Positions 12,826 through 25,720 of a stretch of DNA of 64,000 nucleotides are shown one piece after another. Under the pieces are notes generated by a model that was not told the origin of the DNA, did not search any database, and saw only the letters and a list, made by a program, of their open reading frames with translations. The DNA is taken from contig CAUJNA010000491.1 of NCBI GenBank assembly GCA_963377175.1, forward strand, positions 801,072 to 865,071. Reading direction: 5' to 3'. Source of the stretch: Effrenium voratum. Its lineage: Eukaryota > Sar > Dinophyceae > Suessiales > Symbiodiniaceae. The position numbers and the translations under genes are program-made. Positions within the stretch are counted from its first letter, which is position 1. The number at the start of each line of letters is the position of its first letter.

Positions 12826-15582
12826 CTGTTGCCGTCGGGGGACAAAGAGTTCTGGTTCTTGTCTTTGGTGGCGTCTTGGGGGCTTCAGTTTGGGGAGTTT
12901 TTTTGGGGGTGCCGGTTTGATTGCACAAGTCCGTGGAGAATCGGGGGCGTCCACCCTACGTGCTCTCAAAGCCAAGTGTAGGCTACCAATCTCTCCCCGC
13001 CCTGAACTGCCATGCACACGTGTAGGGTTTTCGGCGCCTCAAGGCGCCGCACTCTTGACAATAGGTCAGGGCAAACAGTCGAAGCAATGGGTTGAGGGCT
13101 CCGTTTCTTGGGTTGTTTGCACAGAATCCAAGGAACCACTCAGCGTGGTCGCCCATTTGCAAGTTGACTGGAAAGATGGACAGCCACTTCACCAAAGGAC
13201 CAGGAAGCAACAGGTTTACCTTGTGGCAGAGTCACTTCTTGGCATCTCACTTCTTGCGTGCGTTGGCCAAACATTGTCCAAATGTGTTGTTCGCCACTAA
13301 CATGGCCCTCAAAATGTAAAAAGACCAGGAATTCCGAGAGCAAGGGCTCTGAAGCAATAGGCTTGCGCTGGTTCAGCTGGTTCAACCCCAGGGTTTTGAA
13401 CAGTGGGGGGGGGTTGTCAAAACTAGATCTCTTCAACAAAAGAATGCGGCACAAGGTGTCACTAGGCCATGTGTTGCCACCCCAGTTTCAGATGTGTATT
13501 TCGGTTCCAGGCACTGGCCAAAGAAAAACAAAAACTGACCTGCTGAGTCAACTTGCCAGAAAGAGCGGCAAGACTGTTTGGGCCTCAACTAAACTAGTTA
13601 TTATATGAAACCACATTATTTTACAAACGTTCAGACAGCTTGCCAACTGAACAGGTAACAAGAACAGCTTTGACATGTCGGTGTTCCATTTGGAGGCACG
13701 CCAAACAAACAAAACGCATAGCGGCTGCGACTGAACAAGTGGTTCAAGTAAAAAAAAAAAAAGGCGGCCTCCCCCATCCCGATCAGGACATTCTAAATTC
13801 TCAACCCTCAAAGAATGCCCCAGCTGACACGAAACAAGACGTCCCTCACTGAGCCGCAACTATCTTCATTTCAGACAAAATGTCAAAGCTTCGGACTGGT
13901 TGGGAGCTTGGAACCAATTCGAGGCCTTCGAGGGCCACTCCAAACCAATCAGGGGTTGCCTCTTTGGGCGACTGGAGGGAACACCCTCAGCATATGACGG
14001 CGTTCATTGATCGTTTATTCATCCAGGGTCAACATTACCCTGGACCTGGTTTTGACTCACAGCCATTTTCCAAAATGGTACAGGCCACGCTGAGGATTGG
14101 CCACGCTGATAGGTACCAATCCGGGGTTCCCTCCTGACGATGGCGGGAGTCTCAAGGCCCCAAGGCCCCCAGCCATGCCGCAGCTGTGATTCGTGCTGCC
14201 CGTGGAGCCCGTCTGACGGGGGCTTTGCTTCAACTCGACCCCCGAATTGAATCCGGTTCAACAAAAGGCCGCCGTGAGAAGAGAACAACTTCTCAAAGAA
14301 AGTCCTTTCTTCCTCCTCAATCGAGAAGTGTGGAAACGCCTCTTCAAAGAAAGTAACTTCCCCCAAACAAAAGACAAATGGGAAACGAAGGTGCGCAACC
14401 GAAGGAGCTGGAAATGAGATGTCTAGTGCTTGGACTCAGTTGCTCCTTGTGTCCAAATCCCTCACATTTGTGCCCCTAACGCCAACCAGTCAACCCTCCA
14501 AAAGCAAAGATGGAAGTGTATACATGGAACTGAGTCCGTTGGTGAAACGGACTTGTGCACTTCCATGTTTGCTAGGGGGCGGGGGGGGCGGGGGGGGGAA
14601 CATTTCGGGAACTTTGACAAAACGTAGACACCTTTGCAAAACCAAACGGTCAGAAGGCTTCGGGCAAGTATCTACGAAAGTTCAGCTCTGGACAACTGGC
14701 GTACAACCACTACTTTGCGGATCTGTATTGGCTTGACGGAAAACTGGATGCCCTTGAAACAGTGGCTGACCAGTCGTTGGATGGCTGGCTGCGACATACC
14801 AGCTGTTAGAGGCCTGAGCGTAGTGGAACCCATCTTAGATGACAAAAATGACGCAAGTGTTCACCGCACTTCGAACACATGGACCGGGTGGCAAATTTAA
14901 TCTGCAAATCAAAATGAATAAGTCGATTCGCTGTGGGTTTCGCCTCAAGCCATTCCTGAGTCCAACATGGAGTTCTGTGTTCGCCTTACCCTACTTGGTG
15001 CTTTGTGCAATCTAAAAAGCCATGCCCATATAGGAGCCAAGCTTTATCCACTTGCTGTCGTGTAGCCTTTATTCGAATTGGCGGGTTGGCTTAGCCGCTT
15101 CGAGATGAAGGTATCCTTCCCTTTGGTTTCATGAGGATCCGAACGAACCAAATATTTGTGCCTGCAAGAGATTACTCCCAACTGAAACTCAGGCAACGCG
15201 TCTCTCTCTGAAAGGCAGGCTGAACAAAGATAATGTGTTTGTTGCTCCAAAGACCCTGGCAGACAGAAAAACATTTGGAAACCTAGTCTATACCCTTGTC
15301 TCTTGGTCCTCGATTGAAGCCTCAGTCAAAGAATGTGCTGGATGCCCGCGCACGAAAACGCCATGCCAGAAGGAACGCATTTCTAAACAGGCGCAGAACA
15401 GGTCACGGTCCTTTACCGGAACCCTGGGACGGGTTTGGCGCACTCAAAGGAGGCTGGAACCACTTTTAGGGCCATGGCAATGCTCAGAAAGCTCCCCCCA
15501 CACTCCCCCCGGTGCCGACCCGCCTTCAGAAGGATCATCCGATCCAAATTGCTGAACTGAGCCCCCCGGGCTGTCACGTAAC
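12826..15582. other. Inferred intron
   Basis: About 2.8 kb with a G-rich run at 14576-14599. A possible extra exon at about 14150-14205 was seen (acceptor CCGTCAG, Gly/Ser/Thr-rich), but no clear donor. Confidence 0.35.
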
Positions 15583-15683
15583 AGGGCCTAGCAGGAATGA
15601 CCCCCCAACCGGCTTGGCAAACATCGCGGCTGGGCGCGTGGCAAAGGCGGCATGGTGGATGGCTGTGTCGAAACAATAACAAG
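15583..15683 (-). CDS. Exon with CYC motif and GGSFLLGP ending
   Basis: The acceptor is GGGTCCAG|CTTG and the donor GGCCCT|GTTACG. Phase 1 entry reads CYCFDTAIHHAAFATR, then PAAMFAKPVGGSFLLGP. The CYC and terminal GP fit the module, with an unusual Ala-rich middle. It enters in phase from 17966-18036 and leaves phase 0. Confidence 0.6.
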
Positions 15684-17965
15684 CTGGACCCTTTTCTTGG
15701 CCAGAACCTGCCAAGGACACGGGAATGTTGACCGCGTTGTATTCAAGGGGGATGCCCACACTTTTGGAGCCGGTCGAGCCCACAGCTGCTTTTAAACGTC
15801 GAGAGGGTGAAGGACTCTAACTCGACGAAGGGGGGCCGAACGCTGGCGCCCTTTGCCACAAGAGTCCCAACGCTGCCTCTTTCGCCAGGCTTTTGACAAG
15901 TCCTGACCGTAGTCATCATGCATGCCACCCCCCGGAAACGCGCAAACCAAGAAGGCAAAAACAAAAAGCAAGTCTGAACCGGCGGCAAATCATGGGTCCC
16001 GGCAACGCGTGATGGTGGCGAACCCATTGCAGCCCGGACAGGGAACCCCCTGCGCCCAGATTCTGACTCGCTTCGGTGCCCACAAGCTTCCCACTGCCAT
16101 GGTACCTCAAGCAACGCCTCAAGGCCTTCGGGGACAGTTTCTCTGGAACGAACTTCTGCTTGGGAAGACTATCTCAGTGGTTGATCTCATTGTCCATTTG
16201 CGAGTGCAGGACCGGTGGCCCCGTTGCCTTCCTGATGCCGAATCCAACCTTTTAAGGGAACCGTGGGAAAGACGACGAAGTGGCATTTCCGTGGGTCAAA
16301 AGATTGAGAAAAAAAGACAACCACACGTAACTCAAAAAATGCCCGCGAGAAGTCAGTCGCCCAGGCGGAACCGAAGAAACAACGACGAAAGCTCTCACTT
16401 TGCTTTCCTTCTCCATCTATGGCACACGCAGACTCAAAGCTCTTTGGAACGGGCCCCCCACTCCCCCCCCCCTTTCCCGTGGCAGTGTGTCCAGTTGAGT
16501 GGATTCCGAGCCTCTCCCTTTTTGGCCCATCAAACATAGAATCAGTCCCGAAGACGGTTCCAATTCTACAAGTGGGCAACTAGGACCAGTAGACAGGGTT
16601 GCTCTGCGTCGCTATTATAGGTAACCTCTTCTTCCTTTCAACAGTGTATAAATTTATTGTTGGCAACTGAGAGTAGGTGAGGCCCCGAGCCTGGCACAAT
16701 GTCCACAAGGCTGGAACATGTTGCGTTGAATCCTGGATGCCTTCCTCTCAACTTGTAGCAGTGCACTCCCGTGCTTGGGTATGCGCCAAAATGGAGAGGG
16801 ACCCCAAAACTGCTGGTCCTTTTGGTCTCCCTTAAAAACACGGTGAAACGGGTGCACTCCAAACAAAAACAAAACGACTCCGGGTTTTTGGTGATTGGTA
16901 TGTGGCCTACCTCCAGTGCCCAATCTCCAGATCTGGGCTCCCAGGCTCGCCCTGGTCGCAGCGCAGCTCAGAACTAAACTCGGAGCCCCGCACGAAGAGC
17001 TCACCTCTCCCAGCAACGGCCCCTCAACTCATTGATCTTTCTCAGTGCTCGGACTTGATCTTGGCGCAAATTGGAGGAAAATGGACCTTCTCGTTTGACT
17101 CAAGTCAAGGGGAAGCGCATGTTATGTTTCTGTACCCGGTCATGGGCTGGGACGGACGGATGTCAGTGGCTGCTGGGAATGACCGAGTCAGGGTGGGAAT
17201 GAACCGTTTGTTGGGCCCCCCTTGAAGGAAGCCACCAGCTGGAGGGTTCAAATTGGGGTCATCCCATGTCTCATGCCCTTGACTCAAGAGCAAGCCATGG
17301 GTGTGAACCTGGCTTTGCTCAACCTGGAGCAGGTCTCATGTTGGGACGGATGTCAGCGGCTTCCGACGACGTTGCTCTATGGAAGCTAGGAAGCCCTTTT
17401 CAATGGCCAGTTGCTGCAATGTTGGACCTGCAACTGAATTTCTTCCAGACCCACTGTCGACATGAAGGTTGGCCCTCAAATAGTAGCGAGCTTTTGGTCT
17501 GGTGGAACATGCTTCAAATGGCCAAAGCAGGTATCTTTGCAAAAGTCCTGTTGCAAAAGGACAACCGATGGAGTGGATTGGTCAGAAATTGTCCGGACTT
17601 GTTGTTTGACTATGACTTTCAAGAGTAGCCACATAAAAATTGGTGGACATGCATCTCGACCTAAATGATGTTCACCGAAGAGTCAATGAAGAGACAGGCC
17701 CAGATCCTCCTTCGGACGCCCTGAGGATCGAAACCTAAGAGATGCCAAGCCGAACGCTCCCAGGGAATACGTGCGCGAAACCAACTTCCCTAGGCAATCC
17801 AAAGGAGGTAAAGCTGCAAGGGTTTTACCGTCCTGTCCACTAACATGGAACCTGACTGACAAAAATCCCTTCAAAATGGCTTCGATGTTTGCGGACAGGA
17901 GGGTCAATCCTCCTTTCACTCCTCAGCCAAAACCACCGAAGGGCGACCCGGCCAAAACGCTCCGC
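15684..17965. other. Inferred intron
   Basis: About 2.3 kb. GC-rich patches at 15825-15885 and 16010-16100 read protein-like for short stretches but lack paired splice sites. Confidence 0.35.
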
Positions 17966-18036
17966 CTGCCGGCTGGTCGAAGTCGACCCTGTCCTGACAC
18001 ATGCTGTTCGTCGCGCGGGTGCGGCTGCAATAGCAC
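17966..18036 (-). CDS. Exon with CYC and CQDRVDF module half
   Basis: The acceptor is TTGCTCCAG|GTGCT and the donor CCGGCAG|GCGGAG, a GC donor. It reads CYCSRTRATNSMCQDRVDF, then DQPA. With exon 19157-19247 the junction CT|G makes Leu and rebuilds TGRFRL-CYC, so the intron cuts the motif between its third x residue and the first Cys. This is one of the two best-supported junctions. Confidence 0.72.
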
Positions 18037-19156
18037 CTGGAGCAAGCTGCCGGAAAAAATGCCACCGCCTCCGCTTGTAAGGGACTGCTGCCCTGCAAGT
18101 AAACCCGGAACCCAAAGAAGAGCGTGGCTTCCTCTGGCGATGTCCTTTGGGGTTCCATGCTTTCAATGCTGGCAATTGCTTAGGTCCTTGTAACATGTTA
18201 GTTGGTGGTTTGGGGTTCAACCCCCAAACCACCAATAAACCACTACCCACATCAATTCATTGCAAACTATGTTTTTCTCTTAAAAACAGCAGCAGCACAA
18301 TACACATGTCTTCCTGAAGTTATGAGCAGTCAGAAAAACATTGCTGATGGAATTTGAACCCCAAGGGCCAAACACAAGAGAATCTTTGGGGTCTCACTGG
18401 CCACTTGCAACCAGAGAGCCTGGAAGTCAAAGAACAGTGACCAGCTTTTGGGTTGCTGAAGTTGCCGAGTTTGTGAACTCAAGGCATGCAATGTCCGTCC
18501 AATTCCTAAGCCCGAAGAAACTCGGCTCTGATCCTAAGCAACCGAGGGGCTTCCGTGAAATTCAGCATCGATCAGTTTTCACCAAGGATCAAAGCTTGTC
18601 AGGGGTCCTGGAAAACAATCAGCCGATCCAAAGCTGGGGCACGAAGGACCATGGGCCATAACCTTCCCATCGCTCCCTTTTCCAAAGCCAAAAGGAACTT
18701 TGATTTGAGCCAAGAGAGTCCTCACTTGATAAAGTATTCTGTGAAAGTCGGAGCTCAAATCTCGGGTGAGTTATACACCACTCGAAGAAATGGTAGCTGC
18801 CTTACAAACTTCTACAGGGTGCTTGTTTCTTTTCTTAGTGCACCCTGGTCATTTTGGATTCTGAAACCTGGTTAGTTTGACCCATACCTATGTGCGTCTC
18901 TCTTTTTTGGGGTCCAGGACCCCCCCCCCATTTTGAAACCAGCCAAAACGGGCACCCCTGAAACAAAACAAGGTGCAATTCACTGCTAGTCTCCCTTGAA
19001 ACGATCGGCACTTTTTGGAGCTTCGAAAAAAGGAAAACATCAAGGGAACCGAGGCCTCAAAAGGGTACCAGAGCAACAAAACAAAAAAACACGCCACCCA
19101 CCCACCTCCGCTTCGCGTCGCTCCCCCTTCGCGGTTGGTTGCTGGGCAGCCCGGGC
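18037..19156. other. Inferred intron with a small perfect hairpin
   Basis: Contains the inverted repeat at 18202-18235. Nothing else recognised. Confidence 0.4.
18202..18235. repeat. Inverted repeat TTGGTGGTTTGGGG
   Basis: A 14-base perfect inverted repeat around a 6-base loop. Related GGTGGTTTG/CAAACCACC words recur near 23150, 25560, 30782-30875, 31550 and 35740. Confidence 0.7.
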
Positions 19157-19247
19157 AGGCGGAAGCGCCCGGTGCGCACGGGGCTGCCGAGCTCGAAGGA
19201 CCAGCTCTCAAGGCCTCCGGTGCCGGCGACGTGGTTTTCTCGCGGAT
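19157..19247 (-). CDS. Exon with FELGSP half of module
   Basis: The acceptor is CTCACAG|ATCCGC and the donor CGCCT|GCCCGG, a GC donor. It reads ENHVAGTGGLESWSFELGSP, then VRTGRFR. SWSFELGSP aligns with VVIFEFGSP at 27112-27204. Reading phase joins 17966-18036 exactly. Confidence 0.7.
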
Positions 19248-22044
19248 CTGTGAGGCACGGCGCCGTGTTTTTTTGAGACTTTCTTTGGCGGATTTTTTTG
19301 AGATTGATTGTTGAAAGACGAAAAAAAGGCAGAACGCCAGGCATGGCGTTAAACAGAAGCATGGAGATCTCCAAGCCCCAGCTTGAAAAGCCGGGTGGGC
19401 AAGGGAGTCACTTTGATTGAGAAGAGGGGTATCCCCTCCAATGCTACATCGCGGAAGGGTTCGATTGACTTCTCAGTGACCTGAGCTGACCAGCTACAAG
19501 TGCAAACGTTTTGGCCCTAGACTAAAGTGGTTTAATGCTCGGAACCTCTTCCGGAAAGCTAAGAGCACCCCGACGCGACGTTCCATACTGTCATGGTTGC
19601 TGGGGATCGTTTGCGGCATGCCCTGTCTGAAAATAAACCATCCGCTGCTCAGTAGGGTACTTCCCAAGAGGAGCTGCTACTTCAGGCACAACCAAACTCC
19701 AGAGACCTTTCAAAAAACTTTGGCTAAGCCAGGGCCAAGCCTCAGCTTAAAACCATAAAGTGGGGGCTGCTTGAGGGTAAGTCAAACATAGTCGGAACGT
19801 GGGGTCCTTGGACGTTTGCATGGGTGCTTGGTCATACGCCGTCCCCAGCTTCGGTTGAACAAGCACAACTCGCCAGCCAAAGGCCCTGGCTTGATAAACC
19901 TGAACTTTCGGATTGCCCAGCATGGAACTACCAAAGTGGGCTGAAACCGACGTCGTCACAAAACCGCCCGACTCGAGTGAGACAAAGTTACGCCTTTGGA
20001 TGCAGCGCGGTACGATTTCTGACGGATCGAAATCTTCAGATGGCCTTCGTTGGTGGAGGAAGCAAAGGTGCCGATAAAGATCCTGGCTGGAGATTCGCTC
20101 AAGAGCATCGAGTCCGTCCAATGTAACGGAATTGCTATGTTCTGCAATGGGTTTCTTCCACTTGCTTGAGCTCCTGGAAAAAAACAAATCCGTAGTGGTA
20201 GATTCTTTTCACAACAACAGGGGAAAACAACACATACTCAAGCAAATGGAAGTTTTCAGTCGACCCGAAAGACTTGAACAAACCCTCTAGAGCATTCCTT
20301 TTTGGGTCTCGATCCAGACTCGGCTTCGCAAGAAAACAAACGCTAAATACGCTCGGCCCAGGAAGACCCGGACGAAACAATGGCCAAGGGGGGAGGGGGG
20401 GGGGGGGGTGTGAGTGAGCAATCAGAGACTCCCATGGGTGCATTTCCTTTTCGAAAAAAACCGTTGGGTATCTATCTACAGGGGTCAGTGGATTTCCCCT
20501 CCAATAGCTGCAATACTGGTGGTGTGCTTTGAAGCTGCCGCTGCTGGAGGTTCCGAAACGGGAAATGGAGAAACCCCTGACTAAATCGGGGAATCAAACC
20601 GACCGACAAACCGGAAGGTCCCTGAAACATGGTTTGCCGGACTTTGATCTCATGCACTCTAGGGGCCCAAAGTGCCATGATGCGTGGCAGTAGGGCTTCA
20701 ATCTGTCAAGTTATGTGTTGTTTTCATTTGGTGGCTGGAGCTAGATGAGTTTATTCCTCTCCAGCTGTCGCAAAAGGTGGCTACCTGGCCTTGCCGTCTG
20801 TGTTTCAAACCCTTCTGACAGCTTCCATGTTTGTTGCAAGCAGGGCAATGTTTGTTTTTTCCACACAAACAAAAGGACTCCGAGCCTGCATGCATGGGGA
20901 ACCTGAAAAAAGGCATTCACCTGCAACAGCCAATATACGTACATAAACAAAAACAACTGCTTGATGCTGAATATCCTGTAAGGGCCCCTGATGGCTAGGG
21001 CCCCCAAAGCAGCGGAATGGGAACGTCATGGCCTTAAATCGCGTTGGCCCCTGCTGTGGATGGACAACAACGAAATGACCAGTTGGGATGAATGAAACCC
21101 TATGAATGGTTGCTACATCACCAATCTAGGTGGGTCGCAAGCGGATTTTGTCAATCCACAGTAGTCACTAATTGTCAATATTAGCTCGCAACGACTTTTA
21201 TGGCTTCCTTCCAATGGCTTCTATGGCTTCATTGCTATGGCCCTGACATTCTCAGACATGCTCAGAATCAGGATGTCATTTCATGGGTTGCAGCTTCATT
21301 GAGCTCCAAAAACATTTTATGGTTGAGTCTGGTGGTATTCAGTGGTTCCTCCGTCCCAGTGGTACGTGGTTGGACCTTCAGAGTTCACGAAACGCCAGAT
21401 GAAGTAACCAAACTGTTTCATTGCCGTGACAAAGTTGATAAAACCCCTTCTGAAGTCAACGGGTAAGATCTGTTCATGTTGCAAAAGCTTGCTGAACTGG
21501 TGGATGTGGAATGTTCCAACTAGGGTCCAGAGGAAGCTAAATGACCCTGAAATTGAGCAGGTTGCTAGCTGCTGTTAACCAAACAAGGAAGCAGTATTGT
21601 ACATACTGAAAGCCCCAAACTGCCAATTGACAGGGGCCCAGGGTTGCTTTACATTCCACACCTAGAAATTTTAGACATTTGATTATATGATTTTGGTCAA
21701 ACTCACTCGCCAATTCAGGAGGTCAAGGGCAAACGAATGTCCTTCCCAAAGATTCATCCGGGTTGGGGGGGGGGGCGCTCTCAGTGCCCAAGTGCCCTGC
21801 CTGTCGCCGGCGCCGGTGTAGAATTGAGACCTGGGAGTTGAGAAACAACCAAAGACTCACTTCCCATCGAGCAGAATTTGGCCCACAGGTCGAACTTTTT
21901 TGCTTACCAAAAACGGTCCAAACCCAAAACGTAGAAACTGGAGAGTCTCAATGGAGGAAACCTTCAATGGACTTGCAGCACTGCATCTTTATCTTTGCCC
22001 ACAACTCAACCAGCATTGAAATTTGGTTGGTGCTGACCCAGGAT

Positions 22045-22135
22045 TGATCAACCCCGGGTTAATGAATAAGGCCTCCATTTTAAAACCGGGGAACAGCTTC
22101 CACCAGGATTCATCCACTCGGGGTGCTCGGAGATG
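22045..22135. repeat. Dispersed repeat, GGATTCATC family, copy 1
   Basis: Shares the order CCCCRGTTWATGAATA, a purine-rich spacer, then GGATTCATC with 30212-30320 and 35798-35905. Confidence 0.5.
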
Positions 22136-22461
22136 CAAACTCGGACACCGTGCCGTGGATCGGATCCATGCACTTCGGGTTGCAAAAGAGTCCCCAGCTT
22201 CTTGTTTGCCACTAAAAGGGTCGTCAGCACGAAGTCCAGGAACTCAGGGGTGCCCTGGTGTACCCTCAAAAACGGACAGCATCGGAAAACGACCTTCATT
22301 GAAGGCCCCAGCTTGATTGATTGCCATGCAAATGATTTGTATGGCTGTACGCGCAAGGGAGCCCCACATCGACATAGCAATGGGCTTGAAAGAACCTACA
22401 AAATACACGGCTTGACTCGATATCTCACTTCCAGCAAAAACGACCCATTGCTGGCTCTAAA

Positions 22462-22556
22462 CTGGGCTGTCCTCAAAACTGTTTGTGGGCAAAATGGACA
22501 CCCCCACTAAACCAACTAAAAACCTAAAAGCCTAATCAAACGGCTAAGAACCGCCA
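22462..22556. repeat. Dispersed repeat, CTAAACC hairpin family, copy 1
   Basis: Order of blocks: GGGCTGTCCTCA, then GTGGG, ATGGACA, CCCCCACTAAACC, repeated CTAAAA, and AACCGCC. The GTGGG and CCCCAC blocks can pair. Confidence 0.55.
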
Positions 22557-22911
22557 CTATGACGATCTTCTCCAGTTACAATTCCAGAAACTTGGGAGTG
22601 AGGTGCTAAGCTCCTTTCAAGAAGTTGAGCCCTTAAAATGAGCCTAGCTGCAGTCAGCAAAGCCGGACTGAATCAACCGTGTCCGGTCATCTACATTTAG
22701 AAACCCATCGAAACAGGTGAATGTGCATGGTGTTTAATGCAACCAACCACCGAAACGGAAAAAAAAAAAGACCTCTTTAAACATACTCTTGTTGGAAAGT
22801 GGATCCTTTACCTGGATCCATTTGCAAGATTCCCTTTGAGTCTTTCTCAAATCGAAATCTGCGAGTCCCGTTTCATCTGGGGCATCCTGGCCCATCCACG
22901 CTGAAGCTCAC

Positions 22912-22984
22912 GGGCTGCCCCGTCTGCGCGCAATTGTCCATGGGATCCACCAGCATCAGGGCCTCAGATGGGAAATCCGCGCCG
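22912..22984 (-). CDS. Exon of large minus-strand gene
   Basis: The acceptor is CTTTTCCAG|CGGC and the donor GGCAGCCC|GTGAGC. It reads GADFPSEALMLVDPMDNC, then AQTGQP, from phase 2 to phase 0. Both splice sites are good. The sequence does not show the CYC core but has a Cys in a Met/Asp-rich context. Confidence 0.6.
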
Positions 22985-23737
22985 CTGGAAAAGGCCCAGT
23001 TGAGTCATAATCAAAACTGATCGACTGATCGGAATTAAAATAGCGCGGGACCCAGAACCATGTAAGGAATCAAAAAGGCGGCAAAGGCACCCATGCTGAT
23101 TATCCCTTACTCAGCTTCATCTACCCGGGTTTTGATTGTGGCTCAGTTGGGATTGGTGGTTGGGTTGGTGGGAAACCAACCACGCATAGTGGCTTCCCAA
23201 AGCGAATGGATGGAGATTCAGCACGTGAAGCTATTGGACGAGTTCCTGCACCAGTTGGTGGTTTATCATCCGTTATGGCTGGTGCAAACTTCTGTCCATC
23301 CGCGGTACGATCCCCTTCCCGTCTCCCCAACCCTTCATACGACCCATCTCCCGATCTTTGCGTGAAGGGCAATAGGTCTTCCCCAAACAACACTATATAT
23401 AAAGGTAATAGTTGCCGGGCACAGAAGTGACGGCACAACGTCATCCTTCAACCACAACCCTGTGGGTCATCCCTCAACCAGAACTCCCATGTGAAGCACC
23501 TCCCTTATAACATTGTACCACCTAGAGCCAATTCCCTATGCTGCAAAGCTTCATGGGCCTTTTCCGGCAGAGGTGTGGAAGGCAGAACGCCCTCCCGTCG
23601 ATTCCACTTGTCAGTGCCCAACACGCCGCTGTAAATGGATTTCAGTGCTTCAAACAAACGGAGGCCATCCATGCAAAAAAAAAGAACACCCCAAGCAAAA
23701 TATCCAAAAAACCACAAGGGATGGCCAGCCGCACCAC

Positions 23738-23857
23738 CATGCCCCGTGCATCTTGCGCTTCCCTTTCGGGGCGCCCGGCATCTTGCTCATCCAGACCGGC
23801 GCCACGGAGACTCAGCTTGCACGTCCCCCGCCTCAGCTGACACCCACGCGCGTGCTT
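23738..23857 (-). CDS. Weak candidate exon
   Basis: The acceptor is CTGCGCAG|AAGC and the donor GGGGCATG|GTGGTG. Forty codons are open (GCQLRRGTCKLSLRGAG, then an acidic stretch). Its phase does not match 22912-22984, and the Arg-rich reading could be GC-rich noise. Confidence 0.28.
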
Positions 23858-24935
23858 CTGCGCAGAAAAGCGCGCGCAAGCGCGCGGTTCGAGGATGAAC
23901 CGCCTCCAAAGTCCCAGGGTCTCTATTTGAAAGCAACCGGAACCAGCAAGTAGACTTCCAGAAGAGCAAGCATGTGATTCGTAGCCCTCAGAGGGTCTTT
24001 TTTGGTAAGAATCTCTTCTGCTTCTGAGGGTAACGCGGCACCGCCTGTAAGTAACAAGGGCTTGGTGAGTACCCAGGAAACTAGAAAGAACCAAGGATGC
24101 TGAGAATTGTTCCTCGCCGGGATGTGTCCAACTTCAAAATTGTTATTTTGGCGTGCTCCCAGTCCCGGGATGGAACTTGAAGGGACCCGTGTTGCGCGCT
24201 GCCAGCGTCCAACACAACAAAACAATGCGAATTGCCTGCGTCAACACACATATCTACCTCGCTGTCTCACGCTCGGCACCTGTTGCCCCGCGAACTTTGC
24301 TGTAGGCTTCTTTCGCGATGGTTTGCATGCGCTTGCTGTGGACCCCTGGAAGAGTTCTACAAAGGTACCACAAATACTGACACCCAAAAACCGAAAAGGG
24401 AGTTCCCCAATATACAAAGAGGCTCCTCAAAACTCGTGGTTACACAGGGTGAATGTAAACAAATCCGGGAGATCTGGTGCGCTGAAAAGAACATGTTGCC
24501 CACTCGTATCCAGGGCGCAGGTAGCACTTGTGGTAGTCATCTCTGCCCTGAAGGCCCATCACTGTCACCTGGCCGAGCCAACTCAGACCTGCAAGCTTCG
24601 TTTTGGAAAGCACCAAAGGTCACTAAGAATGGAGTATGTTCAGTGAAAGTGGAGGTTGCAAACCACTTATACGTACAGTAAGGGATAACAGTAAGGGATT
24701 CTACCGCCCCAATCTAATGGCCATATATGACCTCCACACCACCAAACAACCCATCTGACAACGTGCTTGAAGTCTACATGCTTCCAAAGGGATTTCTAAC
24801 AGCAAACCATATTCTCTCAAAGCCTCCCATCAAACAGTGACACAAAGTCTCATAGTTTCTAACAAAATGTGGATTGCAGAGTGAGGGGCTCAAGTGTAAA
24901 CCCGAGGGGAACGGTGCCGCCATTGTATGCTACAC

Positions 24936-25000
24936 GTCTGTGGAACTGGGGCTGCGGGGCCTCCGATCGCGTTGGAATCAGAGTCGCAGCCCTTCTCGGG
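24936..25000 (-). CDS. Exon with GCDSDSN motif
   Basis: The acceptor is CTCAAG|CCCGAG and the donor CACAGAC|GTGTAG. In phase 0 it reads PEKGCDSDSNAIGGP, then AAPVPQT. GCDSDSN resembles GCDSDQDF at 32170-32261. The entry phase agrees with the exit phase of 25680-25720. Confidence 0.5.
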
Positions 25001-25679
25001 CTTGAGGTATTTTGCTTTGTGGGACCCAACCCAAGAAAGAGGGATTCAGAGGCCGGAATCCGCTGATCTAAAACAAGGGGGTTCTTGAGTGCGCGGACTC
25101 AAAGAACCTGCGGAGCTGAACTTCGCGGACTTGTCTGTCCGAAGATCATTTGAGAGGAACACGGATGAAGTTTGCTTAGGTTGGCAACTGGTGGCTTACC
25201 CGAAAAGGAGGGGACGTTCTGAGCCGGAGCTGGCAAAGTTCCGAATGCAACACAGTGAGGGGTTGGGAGTCTAGAGAACTTAGATATGGTAACTTAGATA
25301 TGGACTCTATGGGCGCTTGGCCAGCGGCCCTTTTCGCCAAACAAGGCCCCTTGCGAAAAGGGAGGGTCAGTTGCATGCCGCATGGAGGATGTCTTTGACA
25401 CCCCTTTTGGCTTGAAATGTACGGCCTGCCAGTCTTCACCTGGAGGTGTCATAACCCCAACATTCTGCCACAAGACAAACAAACTCCAAACAGCCCCTCT
25501 TACTGGGCTGTCCTCAGATCTCCTGCCAAAAGCTTCACTTTTCGTGGGTGAAGTGGAAACCCAACCACCAAACCAACTCAAAAACAAAAAGCCTAAGGAG
25601 CCGGGAAACAAAAAACCACCTTTCTGTTGGTCCCTCCGAAAGCCCTTGCGATGTGAATCCGCTTCTCGGGCCCTGCGGC
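25001..25679. other. Inferred intron with repeat copy
   Basis: Contains the CTAAACC hairpin family copy at 25502-25620. An alternative is that the exon at 25680 extends left as far as about 25630 (AAGPEKRIHIA). Confidence 0.4.
25502..25620. repeat. Dispersed repeat, CTAAACC hairpin family, copy 2
   Basis: Same block order as 22462-22556, with CTGGGCTGTCCTCAGATC at the left and AACCAACT and CCTAAG blocks at the right. Confidence 0.55.
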
Positions 25680-25720
25680 CTGCCCGGCTTGCTGAAAGAA
25701 GTCCTGGTCGCTGGTCGCGC
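25680..25720 (-). CDS. Exon with SDQDFFQQAG half of module
   Basis: The acceptor is TCTGCTCAG|GCGCG and the donor GGGCAG|GCCGC, a GC donor. It reads ATSDQDFFQQAGQ from phase 1 to 0. Joined to 26626-26659 by a split Gly it rebuilds GVYLACYCQ-G-ATSDQDF, which parallels CYCSRTRATNSMCQDRVDF at 18.0 kb. Confidence 0.62.

Larger units (their letters stand above)
19248..22911. other. Inferred intron with dispersed repeats
   Basis: Holds a G-run at 20394-20408, one copy of the GGATTCATC repeat family (22045-22135) and one copy of the CTAAACC hairpin family (22462-22556). No exon was placed, although phase suggests at least one is missing. Confidence 0.4.
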